This document shows positions 1-7,004 of a DNA stretch of 10,832 nucleotides, piece by piece. A program made the position numbers and the translations under genes. The stretch spans positions 1 to 10,832 of the forward strand of contig CAJNDS010001686.1 of NCBI GenBank assembly GCA_905221605.1, given 5' to 3'. The notes below the pieces were generated by a model that did not search any database, was not told the DNA's origin, and saw only the letters and a list, made by a program, of their open reading frames with translations. The DNA is from Symbiodinium natans. Lineage: Eukaryota; Sar; Dinophyceae; Suessiales; Symbiodiniaceae. How positions within the stretch are numbered: position 1 is the stretch's first letter; every line of letters starts with the position of its first letter.

Positions 1-100
1 GGTTTAGGGTTTAGGGTTTAGGGTTTAGGGTTTAGGGTTTAGGGTTTAGGGTTTAGGGTTTAGGGTTTAGGGTTTAGGGTTTAGGGTTTAGGGTTTAGGG
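1..100 (+). repeat. TTTAGGG telomere array 1 (interstitial or window-edge)
   Basis: About 14 perfect TTTAGGG units, continuing off the left edge. The G-rich strand reads 5'->3' on +. A telomere capping the left end of a chromosome would show CCCTAAA here, so this array is not a left-end cap in this orientation. It is either interstitial or points towards an end on the right. It ends exactly at GGG followed by TTCAGCA, the start of the conserved leader. Confidence 0.97.
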
Positions 101-240
101 TTCAGCAGCTCTGGGTCGAGCAATCTCTAGTAGAGCCGCTGTCTGGACTCTAGAAAAAACCCACCCACCCAGAGAATCCCAAAACATTAAGAAATATAAA
201 GTTCAAATTTTTCCTCAGCAAGCCCTGTCCTCCAACCTCA
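101..240 (+). repeat. Conserved telomere-adjacent leader, copy 1
   Basis: This is the first of four related segments that each begin TTCAGCA immediately after a TTTAGGG array. In order it holds TTCAGCAGCTC, GTCGAGCAAT, CTAGTAGAG, CCCACCCACCC (160-170), AGAATCCCAAAACATT and GAAATATAAAGTTC. The last contains a TATA-like TATAAAG at 195-201. It is nearly identical to 4624-4763 and clearly related to 7896-8040 and 9466-9576. No open frame is conserved. The repeated position and the conserved core suggest a functional or mobile boundary, possibly a promoter, but its function is unknown. Confidence 0.85.
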
Positions 241-797
241 TTTATTCATTCTGCTCGTGTTTTTTGTCATTCTGCTTGGTTTCCATTCTGCTCGTATGCG
301 TTTCTTTCTGCTCGTATTCGTTCTTTTTCTGATCTGCTCGTCTCGTGTTCGTTCTCGTTCTGCTCGTATTCATTCTGTTCGTATTCGTTCTCTCTCTGCT
401 CGATTTCAGTCCGCTCGTTTTCGTTGTTTTTCTTCTCGTATTCATTCTGTTCGTATTCGCTCTCTCTCTCTGCTCGATTTCAGTCTGCTCGTCTTCGTTC
501 TCTCTCTGCTCGTAATCATTCTGCTCGTATTCGTTCTCTTTCTGCTCATATTCATTTTGCTCGTGTTCGTTCTCTTTCTGCTCGTGTTCGTGCTCTTTCT
601 GCGCGTGTTCGTTCTCTCTCTCTGCTCGTTTTCAGTCCGCTCGTTTTCGCTGTCTTTCTGCTCGTACTGAGTCTGCTCGTACTCGTTCTCTTTCTGCTCG
701 TATTCATTCTGCTCGTATTCGTTCTCTCTCTGCTCGACGTCAGTCTACTCGTATTCGTTCTCTTTCTGCTCATATTCACTCTGCTCGTGTTCGTTTT
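241..797. repeat. Pyrimidine-rich TCTGCTCG minisatellite, copy 1
   Basis: Irregular minisatellite built from a 15-bp unit close to TTCTGCTCGTATTCA and a 21-bp unit that adds TTCTCT, often paired into about 36 bp. The + strand is almost all C and T apart from the G of GCTCG and some A. Unit lengths are multiples of three and few stops occur, so several frames on both strands stay open (SARIHSARIRSL-like, LVFVLFLLVFIL-like, and EYEQ-rich on minus). One- and two-base indels shift these frames, so I read it as non-coding satellite. The same family recurs at 1228-1671 and 4764-5551. Confidence 0.85.
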
Positions 798-929
798 CCC
801 CGGTGACCCTGCCTATTTTTGGCCGTCTTGTTGGTTGTGTTTGGCACACTTTAAGCTGCCTGGCTTCCACATGGTTTCTTTCCAATTAGTGCCCCGGTGA
901 CCTCGCCTCATGTTGGCTCCTGCTCGTAG
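798..929. repeat. GGTGACC-bounded element, copy 1
   Basis: A non-satellite segment of about 130 bp between two satellites. It has CCCCGGTGACC at both ends (798-808 and 892-902), with GGCCGTCTTGTTGGTTGTG, GGCACACTTTAAGCTGCC and TGGCTTCCACATGG in between. Nearly identical copies lie at 1672-1801 and 5552-5681, always joining the TCTGCTCG satellite to the TCGTATGTCCCC satellite. A shortened, diverged copy lies at 3271-3340. I recognise no coding content. Confidence 0.8.
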
Positions 930-1227
930 GGTTTGATGAGAGGCTTAGAGGTTTGTCGTATGTCCCCTCTCTTCGTGCTCGTAAGGTTTGTCCCTCCCTT
1001 CATGCTCGTAGGGTTTGATGAGAGGTCTACAGGTTTGTCGCACGTCCCCTCCCTTCGTGCTGTTAGAGTTTGTCGTATGTCGCCTCCCTTCGTGCTCGTC
1101 GGCTTTGTCGTGTGTCCCTCTTCGTCTGCTTGCAAAGAATCCCAAGAATTCAGAAACTGAGATTTTATTTGCAGAGGTTTGTCGTATGTCCCCTCCCTTC
1201 GTGCTCGTAGGGTTTGTCAGAGAATCT
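930..1227. repeat. TCGTATGTCCCC minisatellite, copy 1
   Basis: Minisatellite of roughly 35 bp with consensus GTTTGTCGTATGTCCCC followed by TCCCTTCGTGCTCGTAGG. Variant units read GTTTGATGAGAGGTCTACAG instead. The junction between units contains TAGGGTTT, an 8-base telomere-like seed in the same orientation as the arrays. Near 1132-1164 a non-repeat insert (GCAAAGAATCCCAAGAATT, then CAGAAACTGAG) interrupts it and resembles the leader core. The block ends abruptly near 1215-1228, where sequence jumps back to TCTGCTCG satellite, which looks like a duplication breakpoint. Confidence 0.85.
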
Positions 1228-1671
1228 GATCTGTTCGTTCTCGTTCCTGCTCGTATTCATTCTGCTCGTATTCGTTCTCTCTCTGCTCGATTTCAGTCCG
1301 CTCGTTTTCGTTGTTTTTCTTCTCGTATTCATTCTGTTCGTATTCGCTCTCTCTCTCTGCTCGATTTCAGTCTGCTCGTCTTCGTTCTCTCTCTGCTTAA
1401 AATCATTCTGCTCGTATTCGTTCTCTTTCTGCTCATATTCATTTGCTCGTGTTCGTTCTCTTTCTGCTCGTATTCGTGCTTTTTCTGCACGCTCTCTGCT
1501 CGATTTCAGTCCGCTCGTTTTCGCTGTCTTTCTGCTCGTACTGAGTCTGCTCGTACTCATTCTCTTTCTGCTCGTATTCATTCTGCTCGTATTCGTTCTC
1601 TCTCTGCTCGACGTCAGTCTACTCGTATTCGTTCTCTTTCTGCTCATATTCACTTTGCTCGTGTTCGTTTT
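1228..1671. repeat. Pyrimidine-rich TCTGCTCG minisatellite, copy 2
   Basis: Same family as 241-797. It starts within CTGATCTG at a point matching about 329 of the first copy, so 329-1227 and 1228-2105 look like an internal tandem duplication of roughly 0.9 kb. Differences from copy 1 include the shorter ATTTGCTCG near 1440 and a contracted region near 1485-1500, both of which break any continuous reading frame. No matching second copy exists in block 2. Confidence 0.85.
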
Positions 1672-1801
1672 CCCCGGTGACCCTGCCTATTTTGGCCGTC
1701 TTGTTGGTTGTGTTTGGCACACTTTAAGCTGCCTGGCTTCCACATGGTTGCTTTCCAGTTAGTGCCCCGGTGACCTCGCCTCATGTTGGCTCCCGCTCGT
1801 A
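1672..1801. repeat. GGTGACC-bounded element, copy 2
   Basis: Nearly identical to 798-929, with one T fewer in the TATTTT run and a few substitutions. It lies in the same place between the TCTGCTCG and TCGTATGTCCCC satellites, as expected from duplication of the whole interval. Confidence 0.8.
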
Positions 1802-2196
1802 GGGTTTGATGAGAGGCCTAGAGGTTTGTCGTATGTCCCCTCTCTTCGTGCTCGTAGGGTTTGTCGTATGTCCCTCCCTTCATGCTCGTAGGGTTTGATG
1901 AGAGGTCTACATGTTTGTCGTACGTCCCCTCCCTTCGTGCTCTTAGATTTTGTCGTATGTCGCCTCCCTTCGTGCTCGTCGGCTTTGTCGTATGTCCCTC
2001 TTTGTCTGCTTGTAGAGAATCCCAAGAATTAAGAAACTGAGGTTTTATTTTCAGAGGTTTGTCGTATGTCCCCTCCCTTCGTGCTCGTCGGCTTTGTCGT
2101 ATGTCCCTTTTCTTCTGCTTGCAGAGAATCCCAAAACATTGAGAAATGTGCGGGCTTATTTTAGAGGTTTGTCGTATGTCCCCTCCCTTCGTGCAG
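1802..2196. repeat. TCGTATGTCCCC minisatellite, copy 2
   Basis: Same roughly 35-bp family as 930-1227, with the GATGAGAGG variants at its start. Two leader-core-like inserts interrupt it. One is at 2012-2041 (AGAGAATCCCAAGAATTAAG) and one at 2121-2150 (AGAATCCCAAAACATTGAG); the second is closest to the leader core. It ends inside a unit at the module starting near 2197. Confidence 0.85.
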
Positions 2197-2330
2197 TTGC
2201 TTTTCCCCACCCCACCCTCGGACCACCCAAGATGAGAAACACTGAGAAGGGGCTGCTGCGTTGCCCGGCCCCGCAAAGCCTTCATCTTGATCTGGCCCAG
2301 ACCCAGGTTTTCAAGCCCAGAATGGGGGTC
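2197..2330. repeat. Conserved non-satellite module A, copy 1
   Basis: Segment of about 134 bp starting TTGCTTTTCCCCACCCCACC and continuing through CACCCAAGATGAGAAACACT, CCGGCCCCGCAAAGCCTTC and CAGACCCAGGTTTTCAAGCC to AGAATGGGGGTC. A close copy lies at 6407-6554 and its distal half recurs at 3386-3454. In block 2 and at 3386 it immediately precedes a poly-G block. Here it is followed instead by another run of minisatellite, which points to rearrangement in block 1. No coding function recognised. Confidence 0.75.
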
Positions 2331-2990
2331 ATGTTGGCTCCTGCTCGTAGGGTTTGATGAGAGGCCTAGAGGTTTGTCGTATGTCCCCTCTCTTCGTGCT
2401 CGTAGGGTTTGTCGTATGTCCCTCCCTTCATGCTCGTAGGGGTTTGATGAGAGGTCTACAGGTTTGTCGTACGTCCCCTCCCTTCGTGCTCTTAGATTTT
2501 GTCATATGTCGCCTCCCTTCGTGCTCGTCGGCTTTGTCGTATGTCCCTCTTTGTCTGCTTGCAGAGAATCCCAAGAATTAAGAAACTGAGGTTGTATTTT
2601 CAGAGGTTTGTCGTATGTCCCCTCCCTTCGTGCTCGTCGGCTTTGTCGTATGTCCCTTTTCTTCTGCTTGCAGAGAATCCCAAAACATTGAGAAATGCAC
2701 GGGTTTATTTTAGAGGTTTGTCGTATGTCCCCTCCCTTCGTGCTCGTAGGGTTTGTCGAGAGGTCTACAGGTTTGTCGTACGCCCTCTTCCTTCGTGCTC
2801 TTAGGGTTTGTCGTATGCCTCCCTTCGTGCTCGTAGGGTTTGTCGTATGTCCCCTCCCTTCGTGCTCGTATGGTTTGATGAGAGGTCTACAGGTTTGTCG
2901 TACGTCCCCTCCCTTGGTGTTCTTAGGGTTTGTCGTATGTCCCCTCCCTTCGTGCTCGTCGGTTTTGTCGCATGCCTCTTGTCTTCGCGC
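2331..2990. repeat. TCGTATGTCCCC minisatellite, copy 3
   Basis: Longest run of the roughly 35-bp family in block 1. It opens with the same ATGTTGGCTCCTGCTCGTAG as the GGTGACC elements' right edge, and 2336-2740 closely repeats 1791-2196, so it is a second internal tandem duplication with an offset of about 545 bp. It contains two more leader-core-like inserts at 2561-2590 and 2670-2700. Telomere-like TAGGGTTT seeds recur at unit junctions. Confidence 0.85.
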
Positions 2991-3153
2991 TTGCTTTCCC
3001 CAGACCGAAGGTAGAACCAAAAGTGTTGGTCCGGATTGACAAAAAAACTAATTTGTTAACCTCCTGTTTTGTTTTCCCCCACCCCACCCTCGAACTATTC
3101 CAGTTCGAGCCAATCCCCAACCCACCCTAGAACCAATTACCCGTATTCGTTCT
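2991..3153. repeat. Conserved non-satellite module B, copy 1
   Basis: Segment with TTGCTTTCCCCAGACCGAAG, AAAGTGTTGGTCCGGATTGAC, GTTTTGTTTTCCCCCACCCC and CAGTTCGAGCCAATCCCC, ending CCGTATTCGTTCT. It is repeated at 6203-6348. This copy carries about 19 extra bases after GACAAAAAAA (around 3047-3066) relative to block 2. No gene recognised. Confidence 0.75.
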
Positions 3154-3385
3154 TTGTTGTCGGGGTGGGGGCGGGGTGCTGCTTGCTTACTTACTGGGTT
3201 TGTTCGTGCTGGGGCGCTGATTGCTTACATTCTGGATTTTTGCTTTGCTTGATGGGGCGCTGATCTAAAGTTCCCCGGTGACCGTGCTGGCCGTCTCGCT
3301 GGTTGTTTTGGCTGCCTGGCTTAGTGCCCCAGTGACCGCCTGTGTCTGAAAGTTCCCCGGTGACCGTGGCTCTTTTTGGCTCTCA
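3154..3385. repeat. Block 1-specific linker with a diverged GGTGACC element
   Basis: The first part (3154-3270) has no counterpart in block 2 and contains two copies of TGGGGCGCTGAT about 40 bp apart. From 3271 to 3340 there is a shortened, diverged GGTGACC element: CCCCGGTGACC, GGCCGTCTCGCTGGTTGTTT, GGCTGCCTGGC, then CCCCAGTGACC. A further CCCCGGTGACC follows near 3355-3366. No coding sequence is supported. Confidence 0.6.
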
Positions 3386-3469
3386 CCCCGCAAAGCCCTC
3401 ATCTGGCCCAGACCCAGGTTTTCAAGCCCAGAATGGGGGTCTGGGCCAGAAGAGGCGCTTCAGAGGGGT
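3386..3469. repeat. Partial copy of module A
   Basis: 3386-3454 repeats the distal half of module A (CCCCGCAAAGCCCTCATC, then CAGACCCAGGTTTTCAAGCC, then AGAATGGGGGTCTGGGCC). It lacks the proximal CCCCACCCCACCC half found at 2197 and 6407. It leads directly into the poly-G block, as the full copy does in block 2. Confidence 0.7.
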
Positions 3470-3804
3470 TGAGGGGGGGGGGGAACGTGGCCGTTGTGTG
3501 ATTCGTGGTTTTAGGGAGGGGGGTGGGGGGGGGGTGGGGGGGATGGGGAGGGGGGGGTGGGGTGGGGGGCGGGGGGGGTGGGGGGGGGGGGGTGGGGGGG
3601 GTGGGGGGGGTGGGGTGGGGGTGGGGGGGGTGGGGGGGGTGGGGGGTGGGGGGGTGGGGGGGTTGGGGGGGGTGGGGGGGTGGGGGGTGGTGGGGGGGGT
3701 GGGGCGGGGGGTGGTGGTGGGGGGGGTGGGGGGGTGGGGGAGGGGGGGGGGGGTGGGGGGGGTGGGGGGGTGGGTGGGGGTGGGTGGGGGGTGGGGGGGG
3801 GGGG
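3470..3804 (+). repeat. Poly-G/T low-complexity block 1
   Basis: About 330 bases that are almost entirely G on the + strand, with G runs of 3-12 separated mostly by single T. A short non-G stretch near 3484-3513 includes GGGGAACGTGGCC, matching the end of the fold-back elements downstream. The density of G3+ tracts gives very high G-quadruplex potential on +, and C-rich i-motif potential on minus. Glycine/tryptophan/valine-rich frames on + and proline/histidine/threonine-rich frames on minus are by-products. Exact run lengths may suffer from sequencing error. Confidence 0.9.
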
Positions 3805-3932
3805 AAAAGCCGTGGCCATTGGCAAAAAAAGCCGTGGCCATTGGCAAAAAAAGCCGTGGCCATTGGCAGAAAAGCCGTGGCCATTGGCAAAAAAGCCGTG
3901 GCCATTGGCAAAAAAGCCGTGGCCATTGGCAA
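3805..3932 (+). repeat. GGCCATTGGC 21-bp satellite, direct run
   Basis: Six head-to-tail units of GCCGTGGCCATTGGC plus an A5-A7 tract, starting at 3809, 3831, 3853, 3874, 3895 and 3916, so spacing is 22, 22, 21, 21 and 21. Each unit holds one A-tract. The run is followed by the same unit in inverted orientation, forming a large palindromic cluster. Confidence 0.9.
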
Positions 3933-3993
3933 ATGCCACTTGCCAATGGCCACGGCTTTTTTGCCAATGGCCACGTTCCCCATCAAGGTTGGG

Positions 3994-4115
3994 CCCCAAC
4001 CTAATGGGGAACGTGGCCATTGGCAAAAAAGCCGTGGCCATTGGCAAAAAGCCCGAAAAGTTGCCAATGGCCACGGCTTTTTTGCCAATGGCCACGTTCC
4101 CCATTAAGGTTGGGG
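3994..4115. mobile_element. Fold-back (MITE-like) element, copy 1
   Basis: 122-bp near-perfect inverted repeat. The left arm (3994-4047) starts CCCCAACCTAATGGGGAACG. The right arm (4061-4115) ends with its complement, CATTAAGGTTGGGG. A 13-bp spacer, AAAGCCCGAAAAG, separates them. The arms differ by one missing T. Arms contain two units of the 21-bp GGCCATTGGC repeat. A matching element with identical spacer lies at 7055-7177. Fold-back elements and MITEs have this shape, but I cannot show a target-site duplication or an isolated copy elsewhere, so mobility is inference. Confidence 0.5.
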
Positions 4116-4169
4116 GGCATTTTGTGCGAATTGGGTTTGAAAAACCCAGTTTGGCGACCAACCTTAATG
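4102..4169. repeat. Nested stem-loop with CATTAAGGTTGG ends, block 1
   Basis: CATTAAGGTTGG at 4102-4113 pairs with CCAACCTTAATG at 4158-4169, a 12-bp stem. Inside the loop a second hairpin, GGGTTT-GAA-AAACCC, sits near 4132-4147. The interior is otherwise unlike the 21-bp repeat. Block 2 keeps the same design at 7164-7231. Confidence 0.65.
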
Positions 4170-4344
4170 ACATTGGTGGCCATTGGCAAAAAAGCCGTGG
4201 CCATTGGCAACTTTCCCGTGGCCATTGGCGAATTTGCCAATGGCCACGGCTTTTTTGCCAATGGCCACGGCTTTTTTGCCAATGGCCACGGTTTTTTGCC
4301 AATGGCCACGGTTTTTTTGCCAATGGCCACGTTCCCCATTAAGG

Positions 4345-4382
4345 TTTAAATTATTATATGATAGAGAGAGTTTAGGGGTTAG
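4345..4382. repeat. Block 1 tail and telomere seed
   Basis: AT-rich TTTAAATTATTATATGAT, then AGAGAGAG, then TTTAGGGGTTAGGG. Blocks 2 and 3 end in recognisably similar sequence (TTTAAACATTATTATAATAT near 7421 and TTTTAAATATACATAG near 9155, both followed by a purine run and telomere repeat). It marks the right boundary of the block. Confidence 0.65.
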
Positions 4383-4487
4383 GGCCTGCGGAGGTCGCTT
4401 TTCCGGCTGCGCCGAGCCCCGAGCCTTGAAGCCGTACTTGAGGAAGCCGTAGAGGTCGCAGTAGTTGATGCGCACCTCGAAGGAGCA
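4383..4487 (-). pseudogene. Filler fragment resembling a piece of a GC3-rich protein gene
   Basis: About 105 bp of GC-rich, non-repetitive DNA between a short telomere seed and a full telomere array. On the minus strand one frame reads through without a stop as CSFEVRINYCDLYGFLKYGF and then KARGSAQPEKRPPQA. In the first 21 codons every third position is G or C, the composition expected from a coding exon of a GC3-biased genome and unlike any satellite here. It is only about 35 codons, with no start or end, and I do not recognise the family. Telomere repeat begins immediately after GGAGCA on +, with GGG shared at the junction. It could instead be unrelated intergenic filler. Confidence 0.4.
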
Positions 4488-4623
4488 GGGTTTAGGGTTT
4501 AGGGTTTAGGGTTTAGGGTTTAGGGTTTAGGGTTTAAGGTTTAGGGTTTAGGGTTTAGGGTTTAGGGTTTAGGGTTTAGGGTTTAGGGTTTAGGGTTTAG
4601 GGTTTAGGGTTTAGGGGTTAGGG
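4488..4623 (+). repeat. TTTAGGG telomere array 2 (interstitial)
   Basis: About 19 units of TTTAGGG with few variants (one TTTAAGG near 4534, one TTTAGGGG near the right end). It separates block 1 and its filler from the leader of block 2, and is in the same orientation as all the other arrays. Confidence 0.97.
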
Positions 4624-4763
4624 TTCAGCAGCTCTGGGTCGAGCAATCTCTAGTAGTAGAGCCTCTGTCTGGACTCTAGAAAAAAACCCACCCACCCAGA
4701 GAATCCCAAAACATTAAGAAATATAAAGTTCACATTTTTCCTCAGCAAGCCCTGTCCTCCAAC
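4624..4763 (+). repeat. Conserved telomere-adjacent leader, copy 2
   Basis: Nearly identical to 101-240. Differences include an extra TAG in the CTAGTAGTAGAG stretch and one extra A before CCCACCCACCC (4687-4697). TATAAAG lies at 4722-4728. It starts directly at TTCAGCA after the last GGG of the array. Confidence 0.85.
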
Positions 4764-5551
4764 CTCATTTATTCATTCTGCTCGTGTTTTTTGTCATTCT
4801 GCTTGGTTTCCATTCTGCTCGTATGCGTTTCTTTCTGCTCGTATTCGTTCTTTTTCTGATCTGCTCGTCTCGTGTTCGTTCTCGTTCTGCTCGCATTCAT
4901 TCTGCTCGTATTCGTTCTCTCTCTGCTCGATTTCAGTCCGCTCGTTTTCGTTGTTTTTCTTCTCGTATTCATTCTGTTCGTATTCGTTCTCTCTCTCTCT
5001 TTCTGCTCGATTTCAGTCTGCTCGTCTTCGTTCTCTCTCTGCTCGTAATCATTCTGCTCGTATTCGTTCTCTTTCTGCTCATATTCATTTTGCTCGTGTT
5101 CGTTCTCTTTCTGCTCGTATTTGTGCTTTTGCTGCTCGTATTCGTTCTCTCTCTGCTCCATTTCAGTCCGCTCGTTTTCGCTGTCTTTCTGCTCGTACTG
5201 AGTCTGCTCGTACTCGTTCTCTTCTGCTCGTATTCATTCTGCTCGTATTCGTTCTCTCTCTGCTCGATGTCAATCTGCTCGTATTCGTTCTCTTTCTGCT
5301 CATATTCATTTTGCTCGTGTTCGTTCTCTTTCTGCTGGTGTTCGTGCTCTTTCTGCGCGTGTTCGTTCTCTCTCTCTGCTCGATTTCAGTCCGCTCGTTT
5401 TCGCTGTCTTTCTGCTCGTACTGAGTCTGCTCGTACTCGTTCTCTTTCTGCTCGTATTCATTCTGCTCGTATTCGTTCTCTCTCTGCTCGATGTCAGTCT
5501 ACTCGTATTCGTTCTCTCTCTCTGCTCATATTCACTTTGCTCGTGTCGTTT
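4764..5551. repeat. Pyrimidine-rich TCTGCTCG minisatellite, block 2
   Basis: Same 15/21-bp family as in block 1, here as one continuous run of about 790 bp. A sub-block of about 230 bp, beginning with CGATTTCAGTCCGCTCG or its variant CCATTTCAGTCCGCTCG, occurs twice (near 5156 and 5382), a higher-order tandem repeat. It keeps long open frames on both strands, including an EYEQ/ENEYEQ-rich minus frame of about 130 codons, but indels between copies and a lack of conserved ends argue against a gene. Confidence 0.85.
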
Positions 5552-5681
5552 TCCCCGGTGACCCTGCCTATTTTTGGCCGTCTTGTTGATTGTGTTTGGC
5601 ACACTTTAAGCTGCCTGGCTTCCACATGGTTGCTTTCCAATTAGTGCCCCGGTGACCTCGCCTCATGTTGGCTCCTGCTCG
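5552..5681. repeat. GGTGACC-bounded element, block 2
   Basis: Nearly identical to 798-929 and 1672-1801, with CCCCGGTGACC at each end. It is again the junction between the two minisatellite families. Confidence 0.8.
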
Positions 5682-6202
5682 TAGGGTTTGATGAGAGGCC
5701 TAGAGGTTTGTCGTTTGTCCCCTCTCTTCGTGCTCGTAGGGTTTGTCGTATGTCCGTCCCTTCATGCTCGTAGGGTTTGATGAGAGGTCTACAGGTTTGT
5801 CGCACGTCCCCTCCCTTCGTGCTCTTAGATTTTGTCGTATGTCGCCTCTCTTCGTGCTCGTCGGCTTTGTCGTGTGTCCCTCTTCGTCTTCTTGCAAAGA
5901 ATCCCAAGAATTAAGAAACTGAGATTGTATTTTCAGAGGTTTGCCGTATGTCCCCTCCCTTCGTGCTCGTAGGGTTTGTCGTATGTCCCCTCCCTTCGTG
6001 CTCGTAGGGTTTGATGAGAGGTCTACAGGTTTGTCGTACGTCCCCTCCCTTGGTGTTCTTAGGGTTTGTCGTATGTCCCCTCCCTTCGTGCTCGTCGGCT
6101 TTGTCGTATGTCCCTTTCCTTCTGCTTCGCGCTCTTAGGGTTTGTCGTATGTCCCCTCCCTTCGTGCTCGTCGGTTTTGTCGCATGCCTCTTGTCTTCGC
6201 GC
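5682..6202. repeat. TCGTATGTCCCC minisatellite, block 2
   Basis: Same roughly 35-bp family with TAGGGTTT at unit junctions and GATGAGAGG variants early in the run. It contains one leader-core-like insert at 5893-5923 (AAAGAATCCCAAGAATTAAG). It is shorter than the combined runs in block 1 because the internal duplications are absent. Confidence 0.85.
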
Positions 6203-6348
6203 TTGCTTTCCCCAGACCGAAGGTAGAACCAAAAGTGTTGGTCCGGATTGACAAAAAATGTTTTGTTTTCCCCCCACCCCACCCTCCAACCATTCCAGTT
6301 CGAGCCAATCCCCAACCCACCCTAGAACCAACTACCCGTATTCGTTCT
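6203..6348. repeat. Conserved non-satellite module B, block 2
   Basis: Matches 2991-3153: TTGCTTTCCCCAGACCGAAG, GTTGGTCCGGATTGAC, CCCCACCCCACCCTCCAACC and CAGTTCGAGCC, ending CCGTATTCGTTCT. It lacks about 19 bases present in block 1 after the GACAAAAAA tract. Confidence 0.75.
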
Positions 6349-6554
6349 CTCTCTTGCTTGCGAAGCCCTCATCCAGGTTTCCAACCCCAGAATGGGGGTC
6401 CGGAAGTTGCTTTTCCCCACCCCACCCTCCGACCACCCAAGATGAGAAACACTAAGAAGGGGCCGCCGCATTCCCGGCCCCGCAAAGCCTTCATCTGGAT
6501 CTGGCTCAGACCCAGGTTTTCAAGCCCAGAATGGGGGTCTGGGCCAGAAGAGGG
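6349..6554. repeat. Conserved non-satellite module A, block 2, with a partial copy
   Basis: The full module runs 6407-6554, starting TTGCTTTTCCCCACCCCACC and ending AGAATGGGGGTCTGGGCC before AGAAGAGG. Just upstream, 6360-6400 is a shortened version of its end (GCGAAGCCCTCATCCAGG, then CCCAGAATGGGGGTC), so the end of the module is duplicated. It leads straight into the poly-G block. Confidence 0.75.
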
Positions 6555-6555
6555 A

Positions 6556-6582
6556 AGGGGGCGGGGGGGGTAGGTGGGGGGT

Positions 6583-6615
<33 letters not shown>

Positions 6616-6891
6616 GGGTGTGGTTTGGGGGGGGGTGGTGGGGGGTGCTGCGGGGGGGGGGGGGTGGGGGGGTTGGAGGGGGTGGGGGGGGGGGTGTGGT
6701 GGTGGGTGGGGGTGGAGGGTTGGGGGCGGTGGTGTGGGTGGGGGATTGTTGGTGGGTTGGGGGGGGTGTGGGGGTGGGGGGGGGGGTGGGGCGGGGGGGT
6801 GGGGGGTGGGGTGTGGGGGGGGTGGTGGGGTTTGGGGAGGGGGGGGGGTTGAGGGGGGGGGTGGGGGGGGTTGTTGGGGGGCAAAAAAAAG
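6556..6891 (+). repeat. Poly-G/T low-complexity block 2
   Basis: About 330 bases of nearly pure G with isolated T and occasional C or A on +, including a G run of about 30 near 6584-6614. It is in the same position relative to module A and the 21-bp satellite as in block 1. The detailed T spacing differs from block 1, so it evolves fast or is hard to sequence. G-quadruplex potential on + is very high. Confidence 0.9.
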
Positions 6892-7004
6892 GCAAAAAAG
6901 CCGTGGCCATTGGCAAAAAAGCCGTGGCCATTGGCAAAAAATAAAAAAAGAAGCCGTGGCCCTTGTCACGCAAAAAAGCCGTGGCCATTGGCAAATGCCA
7001 CTTG

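Larger units (their letters stand above)
3933..4344. repeat. Palindromic cluster of the GGCCATTGGC 21-bp satellite, block 1
   Basis: The same 21-bp unit alternates orientation several times. Orientation switches lie near 3936 (GGCAAATGCC), 3994 (GGTTGGGCCCCAACC), 4054 (13-bp spacer), around 4135, and 4230 (GGCGAATTTGCC). Inverted runs end in GTTCCCCATTAAGGTT. About 50-bp arms flank the 3994 centre with few mismatches. The cluster is conserved in block 2 at 6892-7400. Confidence 0.85.

Noticed and set aside
1-100. The left array as the terminal telomere of the chromosome
   Set aside because: A left-end cap would read CCCTAAA on +. This array reads TTTAGGG, so in this orientation it is internal or points right.
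2121-2175. TGCTTGCAG and TATTTTCAG resembling splice acceptors at the edges of the leader-core insert
   Set aside because: No donor site, coding exon or conserved frame accompanies them, and the same words recur as part of the repeat.
3399-4342. Glycine-rich and proline-rich open frames over the poly-G block and the GGCCATTGGC satellite
   Set aside because: They are the translation of G/T or C/A homopolymer-like DNA and of a palindromic repeat. All six frames are open, and poly-G run lengths are not reliable enough to define a frame.
4769-5161. EYEQ/ENEYEQ-rich minus-strand frame in the TCTGCTCG satellite, resembling charged repeat antigens
   Set aside because: The satellite has 15- and 21-bp units and hardly any stops, so frames on both strands are open. 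Equivalent regions in block 1 carry indels that shift the frame, and there is no conserved start, end or signal peptide.
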